Shown here in pieces: positions 1-12,300 of a DNA stretch of 64,000 nt. This stretch comes from Chitinophaga nivalis (lineage in GTDB: Bacteria; Bacteroidota; Bacteroidia; Chitinophagales; Chitinophagaceae): NCBI RefSeq assembly GCF_025989125.1, contig NZ_JAPDNR010000001.1, positions 5,320,087 to 5,384,086 on the forward strand. Reading direction: 5' to 3'. The notes below the pieces were generated by a model, which ran no database searches, was not told the DNA's origin, and saw nothing but the letters and a program-made list of their open reading frames with translations. The position numbers and the translations under genes are program-made. How positions within the stretch are numbered: the first letter of the stretch is position 1; each line of letters starts with the position of its first letter.

Positions 1-3000
1 TATTGAAATAATCAGACTGATAGTTACCCTGATAAATACCTGTTACCAGGTGCAGGCTGCCTTCCGGAAAAATGATATCCGTCGCACGTTTCTCTCCGGT
101 TAATATAGCGCCGAATGCCTGCAAACAAACGCTTAACAACTGTATCAGCGACTGATAGGTGGAACCTTCGCCACTTAATTGCTGCAATGCGGTTTGCGGA
201 TCAAAATTCTGCAGGGTTGCTTTAACCGGATCTGCTACCAGCAGTCTGCCCGATTCATCATAGATGTAACCTTCGGCCAGTAATACCCGGATCAATTCTG
301 CAAACAAACGATCATATTTTTCCAATATTCCCAATGCCTGTCTTAAAGTACTTAAAGAAGCATCCGTACCTTGTTTTACTGTTAATCCCAGTTGCAGCAG
401 TACCTGGAGTACGCCTTTGTTGCAAATATCATTGAACAATTGCACCGCCTCTTCCTCATACACATACGACACCGGCGTTGGTTGTTGCGGACGGAGTAAG
501 GATACCTGGTCTGTTTGCCACCATGTTTTACGGGCGTCAATAAAAGGTATGGCTGCTACGGTTTGCGGCGCTAATTTCATCGCCACTACCTGTTGCAGAC
601 TACCCGCCAATGTGGTTTCCAGTAGCTGCATCCCTGCTGCTGGCGTGATACTTTCCACCCCGTTTGCAGCCATCTGCTGCCGGTAACCATCTGCCGCCAC
701 AATGCCTACTTCCCCCCAATAGCCCCAGTTGATGATATACACCGGTGCGATCTGCTGCTGCTGAATACTTAGCGCATAACTGTCTTTGTAGGTACATCCG
801 GCAGCGTAATTAGCCTGACCGGCATTATTAAAATGGGATTGTGCAGAAGAATAAAAACAGATAAAATCCAGTGGCTCCGGTTTGAATGTAGCTATCAGCC
901 GGTGACTTGCCAGCGATTTGGGTGAAAAAGATATCGAGAAATCTGTTTCACTCATGTTCTTCAACAGCTTATCATTCAGTACAATCGCCGCATGAAACAA
1001 TCCATTGATGCTGTAACCGGCACTTTTAATTACCTGGTAAGCATGGGCCATATCGGCATCCTTGCTGGCATCACAAGGTATGTACAAGGGTCTTACCCCC
1101 AACCGGCCTATTTCATCCAGGGCCTGGCTTATAGCTGCATCCTGGGGTCTTCTGCCCAGCCAGATTACCTGCGCCTGGTATTGCTCCACCAGGTAAGCAG
1201 TAGTTACTTTCCCGATACCACCGGCGCCGCCTAAAATAACATAGGTACCGCGCTGCCTGAACCGGCTGCCTGCAACCTGTGGTAAAGTGATGGGACACAG
1301 GCTGCGACGGTAAAAGCTACCGTTGCGATAACCGGTTACCGTCCCCTCCTTATCATAAGGGGCGCTTAACCAATTGGCGATAGCTGCTGTACCTGTTTCC
1401 CCTGCTGCGATATCTATCATCCGGATATTCCATAAAGGCTGTTCTTTTGCCAGGGAACCAATCAGGCCAACAATACCACTACCTGGTACTGTTACCACAT
1501 CCGTCGGCAATACCTGTTGCGTATTGGCGGTGATCACGGTCATGCTTATACGCTGATCCTGATAACCGGCAGCATATAATTTTTTGATGATGCCGAATAC
1601 CGCTCCTTCTCTTTCTGCCTGGGTGGCTTCCAGGGAAGTACCCTCATCCGGTAATAACCCCTGCAATAAATATACCCCCGTGATACCGGCAGGTATATCT
1701 GTTATTGCTGCGGCAATGATAACCGTGTTACCCGCGGCTTCCAATGCCTGCGCGATTAAGGCCGATACCTCCGTAGTGCCTTTACCAGTTATAATCAGGT
1801 GTTTGCCTCCTTTACTCAATGGCACCGTTGCTACGGTATTCAATCTGTTCCACACGGGTACGTATAATACCGTCGGTGAAGCAGCTGTTACCCGCGGTAG
1901 TGCTATTGTATTTTTTTCATCTGCTGTTACTGTTATAGCGCTTTGTTGCAAGCTGTTTTCTTCCGCTTTCTTCCCGGCAATCCAATACCGGTCCTGCGCA
2001 AAAGGATAAGTAGGCAAACTGATTTTATGGGGCGTACCGTTGGTGTATAGCAGGCTCCAGTCTATCTGTACCCCTTTTGTCCATAGCTGCGCCAGCGCCG
2101 CTACCTCTTTGTTTTTAACCGCGCTTTCTATATAGGCACGCCCAGCTTCTCCTTCCAGCAAAAAGCCCTGTTTATCTTTCCGCACATTGCCGGTGATCGC
2201 ATCGGTAGCATGGCCGGCCAGCCAGGCGGTCAGCTGTGTTATCAACGTGGCTTTATCTTCCACGATGAATACTACCCGCTCATCCATGGCCACACGGCCT
2301 ACCTGTAAGGTATAGGCTATATCCGCCAGCTGACTATCGGCATTGGTATGCAGGTATTGCAGCAGGTTACGTACCTGTAGCTGCAAACGATCTGCATTTT
2401 TGGCTGACAACAATATCAATGCGGGCGTTGTGGCAACATACACTGGTTTAGATAACGGCTGGTATTCGCCGATAATAATATGGGCATTACTGCCACCAGC
2501 CCCAAATCCACTGATACCGGCTATTCTGGGCTTATTATCAGTCGTAGTCCATGGCGTCAGCGTTTGCTGTACTTTAAACGGACTGTTGACAAAATCTATC
2601 TGTGTATTGAGGGTAGCGGAATGCAAAGAAGGCACCAGTTGCCGGTGTTGCAACTGCAGTAATACCTTCGTCAGTCCGGATATACCCGCTGCAGATTCAC
2701 AATGGCCGATATTCGACTTCACGGAACCGATACTGCAATATTGTTGCTGGGTGGTCGCAAATGCCCTGACCAGTCCGGCTATCTCTATCGGATCACCCAG
2801 ACTGGTGCCGGTGCCGTGGGCTTCTATGTAGCTGATGTCTTCCGCTTTCACGCCGGCCCGTTGCATAGCTGCCTGAATAACTGCGGCCTGTGCTCTGGGA
2901 TTCGGCACCGTATAGCCGTTGGTTTTTCCGCCATGATTGACGGCCGTTCCTTTGATCACCCCATAGATATGATCACCAGCTGCTACTGCCTGACTTAATT

Positions 3001-5383
3001 TTTTCAATACTACGGCTCCTACGCCTTCTCCGGGAATAAATCCGTCGCCTTCACTGCCAAAGCTTTCACACCGGCCTTTCCCTGATAAAAAGGTAGCCTG
3101 ACTTAATACCAAATATTTATTGGGATGGATGCTTACGTTTACGCCGCCTGCAATGGCCACATCTGTTTCGCCCGACCAAAGATCTCTACAGGCCAGATGA
3201 ATGGCAGTCATGGAAGAAGAACACATGGTATCCACCGCCATGCTGGGGCCATTAAAATCACAGAAATAAGAGACCCTGTTGGCGATGCTGCTGGCGCTTA
3301 CACTCACCGCTTTCGGAGCGGTGGCCGTACCTGCTTCTGCTGCTACCAACTGATATTCGCCATACATTACGCCTACATATACGCCTGTTCTGACGGCATC
3401 TTTACCAGTATGCTTTTGTGAAAGACGTCCCACATCATAACCGGCATCTTCGATCGCTTCCCAGGCTGTCTGTAAAAACAACCGGTCCTGTGGATCTATC
3501 CATTCCGCCTCAATCGGCGATATATTAAAAAACAAGGGATCAAAGGCAGCTACCCCATTGATAAAACCGCCGTATTTCGTGCTGATCCTCCCTGCTGTAC
3601 CCTTCCGTTCATCGTAGTAACGCTGTATATCCCACCGATCTTCAGGAATGTCGGTAATGCTATCTGTTCCGGTTTTCAGGTTCTCCCAAAATGCCGCCAC
3701 ATTATCGGCGCCAGGATACCTGCCGCTTAATCCGATGATGGCAATATCTTCTGTGACGTTCGTTGTTTTTGTGGCTGCCGGCTGCACTTTGGGTGCTGTC
3801 AATTTAGGTGCGGCAGATTTTGCCGCCGCCGGCGCCTCCGGTATCGCTTTTACCACCGGCGTTGCTTTTTCTTTAGGCGCAAAATACGCCGGATGATGTG
3901 CCGTAAAGTAGGTGGTCAGTTCACTGATGGTACCATATTCGAAAAATACGGTAGGCGGTATCGCACCAAATTCTTTCGATAAGGTTTTAGATAAGGTGCC
4001 TATTAAAATAGAATCGATCCCTAATACATCAAAACGTGCCTGCACATCTATCCTGCTCTCCTCAAACTTCAATACCCGGGCGAATACCCCTTTCAGGTAT
4101 TTTTCCGCATTCGCCAGCAATACATCTTCGGTATCTTTCACAGCTGCTACCGGCACTTTAGGTGTATTTACCTCCGGTATGCCTGTTTTCTCTGCCTCCT
4201 CCGCCACTACAATTATCCCATCACTCTTGGCCAGCACAATCTGCTGCGACAACGAGCGGTCATCGGGGAAAAACTGTATTTGTCCGTAACCGGTTTCTGT
4301 CAAAGCTACCTGCCAGCTGGCCCCCGATAATCCCGGGCTGCCTTCCAGTCTGAGCTCGGGATCATCATACAACCACCAGCCATCGAGCAAACCAAAAGTG
4401 AGTGTATTGAATAATACGGTTCCGGCAATTTCATTCAAGATCAATAACCCTTCTTTTTTCAGCAGCCCTTTTACATTTCTTAAACTGGCGCTGATATTCC
4501 GGGTGGCATGTACCACGTTGGCGCCAATCACCATATCAAAGGTGCCCCATTCAAAGCCTTGTGCATAAGGCGACCGTTCAATATTAAACACGGCTGTCTT
4601 GAGATAAGGGGCTAGCTCCTTATAGGTATTTTCTGCATAAAACAAAAAGCTCTTCGATAAGTCCGTATATACGTATTCGATATATTCGCTGTAAGGTTTT
4701 AATTGCTTAAAAATCACTTCACTGCTACCGCCTGTTCCCGCACCTATTTCCAGTATCCGGATCTTCTCTCCCTTTTTCAGGTGCTGAATGACACCGGCGA
4801 TACTATTGCGGATGATATCTGCCAGTAAGGTGTTGAAATAATCTACCTGGTAATTTCCTTTATATATCCCGGTTACATAATCCAGGTTCCCTTCCGGGAA
4901 GATCACATCTGTTGCCGCTATTTTATCTGTGAGGATAGCTTTGAAAGCCGTTAAACAAACCGTTAACAGGGTAATCAACGGCTGATCATCCAGCCGTTCT
5001 TCCAACAGCTGCTGCAATGCTGCCGTTAGCTGAAACCCGGCCAATTCAGCTTTTACATCAGCCGCTATCAGTAGTTGTCCGGATGCAGTTGTAGTTACAT
5101 AACCGATATTTTCCAGCGACCTGATTAACTCTGCAAACAGCCGATCATATTTCTCTGTTATTTCCAGCCGCTTTCTGATTTCACTTAAGGTCTGCCCCTT
5201 TTCCTGTCTGGTTTCCAATCCCAAATCCAGTAGTACCTGCAATATTGCTTTACAACAAACCTGCTCAAAATTTAATTCAGCTTGTCCTTTATGCTCATAA
5301 GTGGTATTTCCTGGCGCTGCTGGTGTTAACAAAGAGATCGCATCTACCGTAATGATTTCCCTTTTTTGCTTAATAAATTTCAT
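1..5383 (-). CDS. trans-AT polyketide synthase, third subunit (MT-ACP-KS-KR-MT..., 3' end outside window)
   Basis: Open reading frame of 1794 codons without a stop, running off the left edge. It starts at ATG 5383, overlapping the stop of the upstream PKS gene as ATGA, so translation is probably coupled. Domains by residue: C-methyltransferase about 35-370 (SAM motif EIGAGTGGSSEV near 210); ACP with GIDSIL near 458; KS about 543-970 with active Cys 721 in DTMCSSS and the EAHGTGT and SNIGH histidines; KR about 1170-1600 with GGAGGIGKV near 1380; then a second methyltransferase of the same family, cut by the window edge. There is no acyltransferase; the KS is followed by the short linker with a KISLPTYPFA-type motif usual in trans-AT systems. 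The first MT and ACP complete the KS-DH-KR that ends the previous protein (module 9). The KS-KR-MT belongs to module 10, predicted to give an alpha-methyl, beta-hydroxy unit. Family assignment is secure; the product is unknown. Confidence 0.95.
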   Translation of the reverse strand, partial: MKFIKQKREIITVDAISLLTPAAPGNTTYEHKGQAELNFEQVCCKAILQVLLDLGLETRQEKGQTLSEIRKRLEITEKYDRLFAELIRSLENIGYVTTTASGQLLIAADVKAELAGFQLTAALQQLLEERLDDQPLITLLTVCLTAFKAILTDKIAATDVIFPEGNLDYVTGIYKGNYQVDYFNTLLADIIRNSIAGVIQHLKKGEKIRILEIGAGTGGSSEVIFKQLKPYSEYIEYVYTDLSKSFLFYAENTYKELAPYLKTAVFNIERSPYAQGFEWGTFDMVIGANVVHATRNISASLRNVKGLLKKEGLLILNEIAGTVLFNTLTFGLLDGWWLYDDPELRLEGSPGLSGASWQVALTETGYGQIQFFPDDRSLSQQIVLAKSDGIIVVAEEAEKTGIPEVNTPKVPVAAVKDTEDVLLANAEKYLKGVFARVLKFEESRIDVQARFDVLGIDSILIGTLSKTLSKEFGAIPPTVFFEYGTISELTTYFTAHHPAYFAPKEKATPVVKAIPEAPAAAKSAAPKLTAPKVQPAATKTTNVTEDIAIIGLSGRYPGADNVAAFWENLKTGTDSITDIPEDRWDIQRYYDERKGTAGRISTKYGGFINGVAAFDPLFFNISPIEAEWIDPQDRLFLQTAWEAIEDAGYDVGRLSQKHTGKDAVRTGVYVGVMYGEYQLVAAEAGTATAPKAVSVSASSIANRVSYFCDFNGPSMAVDTMCSSSMTAIHLACRDLWSGETDVAIAGGVNVSIHPNKYLVLSQATFLSGKGRCESFGSEGDGFIPGEGVGAVVLKKLSQAVAAGDHIYGVIKGTAVNHGGKTNGYTVPNPRAQAAVIQAAMQRAGVKAEDISYIEAHGTGTSLGDPIEIAGLVRAFATTQQQYCSIGSVKSNIGHCESAAGISGLTKVLLQLQHRQLVPSLHSATLNTQIDFVNSPFKVQQTLTPWTTTDNKPRIAGISGFGAGGSNAHIIIGEYQPLSKPVYVATTPALILLSAKNADRLQLQVRNLLQYLHTNADSQLADIAYTLQVGRVAMDERVVFIVEDKATLITQLTAWLAGHATDAITGNVRKDKQGFLLEGEAGRAYIESAVKNKEVAALAQLWTKGVQIDWSLLYTNGTPHKISLPTYPFAQDRYWIAGKKAEENSLQQSAITVTADEKNTIALPRVTAASPTVLYVPVWNRLNTVATVPLSKGGKHLIITGKGTTEVSALIAQALEAAGNTVIIAAAITDIPAGITGVYLLQGLLPDEGTSLEATQAEREGAVFGIIKKLYAAGYQDQRISMTVITANTQQVLPTDVVTVPGSGIVGLIGSLAKEQPLWNIRMIDIAAGETGTAAIANWLSAPYDKEGTVTGYRNGSFYRRSLCPITLPQVAGSRFRQRGTYVILGGAGGIGKVTTAYLVEQYQAQVIWLGRRPQDAAISQALDEIGRLGVRPLYIPCDASKDADMAHAYQVIKSAGYSINGLFHAAIVLNDKLLKNMSETDFSISFSPKSLASHRLIATFKPEPLDFICFYSSAQSHFNNAGQANYAAGCTYKDSYALSIQQQQIAPVYIINWGYWGEVGIVAADGYRQQMAANGVESITPAAGMQLLETTLAGSLQQVVAMKLAPQTVAAIPFIDARKTWWQTDQVSLLRPQQPTPVSYVYEEEAVQLFNDICNKGVLQVLLQLGLTVKQGTDASLSTLRQALGILEKYDRLFAELIRVLLAEGYIYDESGRLLVADPVKATLQNFDPQTALQQLSGEGSTYQSLIQLLSVCLQAFGAILTGEKRATDIIFPEGSLHLVTGIYQGNYQSDYFN

Positions 5384-8300
5384 ACCTGATTAAATTTTAT
5401 AGTAACTACTTGATGGAGTTTGTTTGCCAATACTGTTTCGAGGACCTGCATGCCTTCTTCCCGCGATATACTGTCGATACCCATGGATGCCATGGTGTCG
5501 CGGTATTCATGAGAAGCCACGATACCTGCTTCTCCCCAATATCCCCAGTTGATAATGCTTACCGGCGCCGGCATTTGCTGTTGCAGGCTGCCGGCATAGC
5601 TATCTTTATAAGTGCAGCCGGCGGAATAATTACCCTGCCCGGCATTATTAAACTGTGATTGTGCAGAAGAATAAAAACAAATGAAATCCAATGGTTCCTC
5701 TTTGAAGGCGGCTATCAGGTGATGACTTCCCAACGATTTAGGCGAAAAGGATTGCAGGAAATCTGCTTCCTGCATGTTTTTCAACAGCATATCATGCAAC
5801 ACAATAGCCGTATGGAATATACCATGTATGGCAGGATAGCTTTGTTTAATCTCCTGATAGGCGTTGCGCATAGCTGCCTCATTATTGGCGTCGCATGATA
5901 TGTACAAGGGGCGGACACCCAATTGCGCTATCTCGTCCTGCGCCGCCATAATAGTCGCATCCAGGGGTCTTCTGCCTAACCAGATCACCTGCGCCTGGTA
6001 TTGCTCCACCAGATACGCAGTGGTTACTTTTCCCAATCCGCCGGCGCCTCCCAGCATCACATATACGCCCTGATGCCGGAATTTTTCCGGCTGTGTAGCC
6101 GACAGCGTTAGCGGGTACAAACTGCGCTGATAAAAATAGCCGTTGCGATAACTGATTAAAGTATCACTTTTATCATACGGCGCCTGTATGGCTTTTTCCA
6201 GGTCTGCCGGTGTAATAGCCGTTGTGTCCAGGTCTATCGTCCGGATCTGCCACAAGGGTTGTTCCTTCGCCAGGGCGCCTGTCAGGCCGATGATACCGCT
6301 GCCCGCCGCCTGAATGGTATCAGCAGGCAATACTTGCTGCGTCTGACAGGTGAATACATTTACACTGATCTTTTTGTCTCCGTAACCGGCTGCCAGTAAT
6401 TTTTTAATGGTATTGAACACGGACAGTTCCCTGCGTTCAAATCCGTTGCTGAGTGAATGATCTGCAGCAGCGGCAGATAATCCTTGCAACAGGTATATCG
6501 CTGTTATATCTGTAGGTATGGTGGTGAGTGTTTTGACAACCGTGGCTTTTCCATACTTCGCCGTCAGGATATTTTTTAAGTCTGCTACCAGTGAATCGGG
6601 GGCATCGCCGGTGATAATGAGGTGTTCTCCGGCTGCTGGCGTCCACGCATTTGCTGTAGCAGTAGCCCGCTCCCAGAAAGGCACGTATAATAACTCCGTA
6701 GCGGCTTTTCCGTTAGTATGGTTTCCTGGTGTTATTTTATTTGCCTCAACTGTTTTATCCAATGGCAGGATTACAAAATCTTTGATAGCCAGCAGCACTT
6801 CTCCCTGTTCTCCCAATAAATCGATATCGTAGCAGGTCGCACCATTATTGCCGGTGGCCGTTTTATTCGTTCTTACATAACACCATACCGTTGCAGGAAT
6901 ATCCTGGTAGATGGTCATGGTACCGATACTAAAAGGCAACGATAACGCGGCTGTTTGTTTGCCCGGATGTAATCCGATACAGGTTTGCAGCGCACTATCC
7001 AGTATACCGGGATTTAACACATAGCCATCCTGTGCAGACAACGTAATCCTGGATAAAGCTTCCTGTTCGCCATAATACAACATCTGAAGTCCCTGAAAAC
7101 TGGTACCATAGTGTAATCCTATTTCTTTAAAAGCAGCATAACATGCAGCCCCTTCTCTTACCTGATACAATCGTTCCAGGATGGTTGCCGGCGCCACGTT
7201 TACAGGTACGGATTGTAATTCGGTACTGATTTTACCCTGACAATGGATTTTTTCCCTGCCGCTGTTTTGTGTGTACACTTCATACGCTGCATCATCTGCT
7301 TCTGCCTGTAAACGAATGTGTACCGTTTCAGGCGTACCATTTACCCGGATAGGCGCCAGCCAGATAATATCTTTCAGCTGCGTGATTTTCCGGCGGGTAC
7401 TTCTTGCGCCAGCCTCCCGTGCCATTTCCAGGTAGGCCACTCCCGGTAATACTTTATCGGCTCCTACCTGATGATCTTTCAAAAATGATTCCTGACCGGT
7501 ATAGGTACTCGTGTACAATTGTTTACTGAAATCAGATTCATTCCGATGCAACAACGGATGCAACTGATGATACCCAACTGATACCGGTGTTGTTATGGTT
7601 TTGTTGGTAGCCCAGTAACGTTCCCGCGCAAAAGGATAGGCTGGTAAACTGATCCGCTGCGGCGTATTATCCGGATACAGGAGGTGCCAGTCGATGCTGG
7701 TTCCTTTTACCCATAGCTGTGCCAGCGAAGCAGATTCCCTGTTGGTAATCGCATATTGTATGTATGCTTGTCCGGCGCCGCTTTTACTCAAAAATTCCGG
7801 TTTATCTTTCCGCGTATTACCGGTAAGCCAGTCGCCGGGTTTGCCCGCCAGATAATCGGAAAGCTTCGTCAGTAACGTGGCTTTGTCTGTTACGATGAAA
7901 GCCAGTCTTTCTTCCATGGCCTCTCTGCCGGTTTGCAACGTATAGGCGACATCGTATAGCTGCAAATCCGGATGAATGGTCAGAAAGTTTTTCAGGTTCA
8001 ATACCTGTGCTTTCAACCGATCCGCACTTTTAGCAGATAACACCACGATGGCCGGCGCCGTACCCACATATGGCTGACGGGGCGATGGCTGGTATTCTTC
8101 GATAATCAGGTGTGCATTGGTACCACTATAGCCAAAGCTGCTGATCGCTGCTCTGCGGGGCGCATTGTCAGTAGTTACCCAGTCTTCCAGTTTATCCTGG
8201 ATTTTAAAAGGACTGTTGGCCAGGTCTATCAACGGATTACATTCCTCATAGTTCAGCGTAGGTGGCAGCTGTTTGTATTTCAACGCCAGCAATACTTTTA

Positions 8301-9360
8301 TTACGCCGCTTACGCCTGCAGCCATCAGCGTGTGCCCGATGTTGGTTTTAACACTGCCCAGGCCGCAATATTGTTTCTTCTTGGTATAGTAGCTAAAAGA
8401 CGCCGTGAGTGCATCAAATTCTATCGGATCTCCCAAACTGGTACCGGTTCCATGCGCTTCCACATAGCTGATTGTTTCCGGATTGATATTGAATTTTGCA
8501 TAGACTTCTTTCTCGAGATTCATCTGGGAAACCACACTGGGTGCTGTAATCCCGTTGGAGGTACCATCCTGATTCGTTAAGCTGCCTTTAATCACCCCAT
8601 AAATATGATCACCGTCACGTTCAGCATCTGCCAGGCGTTTCAGGATCACTACCCCCGCTCCTTCACCTGGCACAAAGCCATCTGCCCGTTTATCGAATGC
8701 ATAACATTTTCCATTGGGAGATAACATTTCTGCCCTGCTGGCCACCACATAAAATCCGGAGGAGGTCATAATGGATATTCCACCCGCCAGAATTACATCG
8801 GTATCGCCGCGCTGCAGGCTGGCGCATCCCAGGTCTATTGCTACCAGTGAGCTGGAACAGGCCGTATCTATGGATATGGCAGGTCCTTTCAGATCGAGCA
8901 GATAAGAAATCCTGGATGCCAGGATGGCGCTGGAGTTGCCCCACATCGCCGACGCTTCTGTACTGTCTAAGGTATTGGTGATATAATCGCCCTGACTGGC
9001 CCCTGCATACACCCCGCATCTACCCGATCTGAGCTGTTGCGGGCTAATCCCTGCGTCTTCTATCGCCTTCCAGCAATGCTCTAAAAACAGCCGTTGCTGC
9101 GGGTCCATCACTTCTGCCTCACTGCCGGATATCCTGAAAAACAACGGATCAAATTTGTCGATGTCTCTTAAGAAACCGCCCCATTTGCTATAGGTCTTAC
9201 CCGGCTCATTCCGGTCGGTGCTAAAATACTCCCGTGCATCCCATCTGTCTGCCGGTACTTCTTCTATGACACTTCTTCCTTCTTTCAGGGCCTCCCAATA
9301 CGCAGCGATGTCGCCGGCTGAGCCAAACTGGCCGCTGATCCCTACGATGGCAATATCATT
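3870..9360 (-). other. PKS module 9, split over two proteins: KS-DH-KR // MT-ACP
   Basis: KS9 Cys is at 8857-8859. The DH keeps KDHQVGADKVLPG and DSALQ. The KR has GGAGGLGKV with the GNYSAGC active-site variant. The MT and ACP are on the next protein, which starts in a 4-nt overlap. An alpha-methyl enoyl unit is predicted. Confidence 0.85.
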
Positions 9361-12300
9361 TACCTGTGCCGGCGCAGTTGTACGCGTTTCCTTTACGGCG
9401 ACCGTTGGTTTTTCTGTAAACGTAATAGTGGGAACAACTACCTCCGGCTGTACAATGCCAGCATCCACCAGCTCCTTGTTTTGTGTATCCGGAAATAGTT
9501 CTTCGCGGAATGTTTCCCCGATATAGCCGGCAAGCTGCCGGATATTGGGATAATTAAAAATATCAGTAGGCTTCAACGTTATCTGCAGCAACTCATTGAT
9601 ATTTCTTACCAGCGTAGTACCCAGGATAGAGTCAAATCCATAATCACTGAATTGTTCATCGATATCAAATTCTTTCTTGGGTAATTTGATGGTATCTGCG
9701 GCTATGTTGAGTAATTGTTCTGTTAACCAGCCATTATCCTGAGCCGGTGCAGCTACTTTCACCTGCGTGGCCGGCGTACTCACAGGTACAGCAGTCGCAG
9801 GTACTGCCTGGATGATACCGTTGCTCCTGGACCGGATAATCTGCTGTGATAATGTATTGTTTGCCGGGAAGCTTTGTGTTTGTTCATATCCGGCGGTGGT
9901 CAATACCTGTTGCCAGCTTTCTGCCGATAGTCCCGGACTGCCAGCCAGCCGTATCGCCGTATCTTCATAGAGTCCCCAGCCATCCAGCAAGCCGAAGGTG
10001 AGTGTGGCAAATAATTCTCTGCTGGCGATTTCATTCAACAACAGTATCCCATCTTTCTTTAACAGGTTTTTGATGTTCAACAGACTGCTGGTGATATCTC
10101 TCGTGGCATGTACTACATTCGCACCAATCACGATATCAAAATCAGCCACCGAAAATCCCTGCCGGTGCGGCGGTTGTTCAATATTCAACAACGCCGTTAC
10201 CAGATACGGAGCGAGGTTTTTGTAGGTACTTTCTGCATGGAATAAAAAACTTTTGGAGAGATCTGTATACACATATTCCACCTGTGTTTTATAAGGTATC
10301 AGTTTTTTGAAGATCACTTCGCTCGTGCCACCGGTACCTGCGCCTACCTCCAGTATACGTACCTTTTCACCGGGTTTCAGTTCCTTCGTCATATCTGCCA
10401 CCGTATCCCGAACGATGTTGGCCAGCAGTTCATTAAAATAGTCCGACAGATAGTTGCCTTTGTAAATACCACTTACCAGCTCCAGGCTACCATCCGGGAA
10501 GATGACATCGGTTGCCCGTGTTTTCCCCGTCAGGATGCCGCTCAACGCTGTCAGACAAGCTTTCACCAGGTTCACATGCGGCGCATAGGCTATCCGGTCT
10601 TTTACCAGTTCCTGCAACGCCACCTCCAGGCGGAAAGTAGCCGCCACTTCCCTGACAGCTGCCGGTATGTGCAGTCCTTCCGCGGTGATGTTTACATACC
10701 CCAGTGCTTCCAGCTCCAAAATAAATGCCGTAAACAAACGCGCATATTTATCTTCTATATCCAGTGCCTTTCTCAATTCATCCAACGACTGACCGGCGGT
10801 TTGCCGGGTAGCTACGCCCAATTCCAATAATACCTGCAACAATCCTTTGCCACAAATAGCTTTAAAAGCGGCTTCACCAGCTTCATCATTTTTATATATC
10901 AGTGGCTCCGGTTCCTGCAAAGTAGCTACCGAAGCTTTGCTATCCGCTACTGTTGGTTCTCTGTGTGCAGATGATACCGCAGCAGGATTTGCCGGCACCC
11001 AATAACGTTCACGGGCAAACGAATATGTAGGTAAACTGATTTTAGGTGGTTTACCGGCGCCATACAACAGCTCCCAGGAAATATTGACACCTTTCACCCA
11101 TAACTCCGCCAGGGCGCCCAGCTCGCGGTTCTTCACCGCACTGGTGATATAGGCCCTGCCCGATTCGCCCGTCAGGGAAATAGCCGGTTTTTCTTTACGG
11201 GTATTACCCACAAAAAGATCTGCTGTTTTCTCTGATAAATAATCCGACAATCCCCTGATGATAGCTGCCGTATCTTTTGCCAGTAACGCCAATCGCTCTT
11301 CCATGGGTTCTCTTCCTACCTGTAGCGTATAGGCTACTGCTTCCGGCATTACATCCGGCGTTGCCAACAGGAAATCTTTCAGCTCCTGCGCCTGCGCCTT
11401 CAACCTCGCGGTGTTACGCGCCGATAATACAATCAGCACGGGGAGTCCCGCTGTTTGCGCTGGTAATACAGCAGGATATTCTTCCAGCACCAGGTGCGCA
11501 TTCGTGCCGCTGAAACCAAAGCTGCTCAAAGCCGCGCGCCGCCGCGTAGCAGGAGCAACTGTCCAATCCTGTAATGCAGTCACTACATAAAATGGACTGG
11601 CCGACAAGCGCAGATGTTCGTTCTCTTCCCGGTAATGAATACTCGGCGCCAGTTTTTTATGTTTAAACTGTAACAGGATTTTTTCCAGGCCCGCCACACC
11701 TGCGGCAGCAGAGGTATGCCCCAGGTTACTCTTCACGGAACCAATGCCGCAATAACTACTTTTATCTGTAAAGGCATTAAACGCATTGGTGAGGGCTTCT
11801 ACTTCTACCGGATCACCCAGTTTAGTACCAGTACCATGTGTTTCCACATAGCTGATCGTTTCCGGATTGATCGCATATCTTGTATAAATATCTTTTAACA
11901 ACGCGGTCTGTGCACTTACACTCGGAGCCGTGATGCCATTTGTTTTTCCATCCTGGTTGATACCTGAACCCAGTATCACCCCTTTAATATCATCACCATC
12001 TCTTATCGCGTCGCTCAGACGCTTTAATACCACTACACCCGCTCCTTCTCCCGGTACAAAACCATCTGCGCTGTTATCAAATGTTTTGCATTTACCTTCT
12101 TTAGATAACATGCCTGCCGCACACATCTGCTGATAGGACTCTACCCCCAGATAAAGGCTTACGCCACCTGCGAGGGCCATATCCGTTTCTTTCTGCAGCA
12201 ATGCCTGGCAGGCCAGGTGAATGGCCACCAGTGAGCTGGAACAAGCCGTATCAATCGCAATGGCGGGACCTTTCAGATTCAGCAGATAAGACATCCGGGC

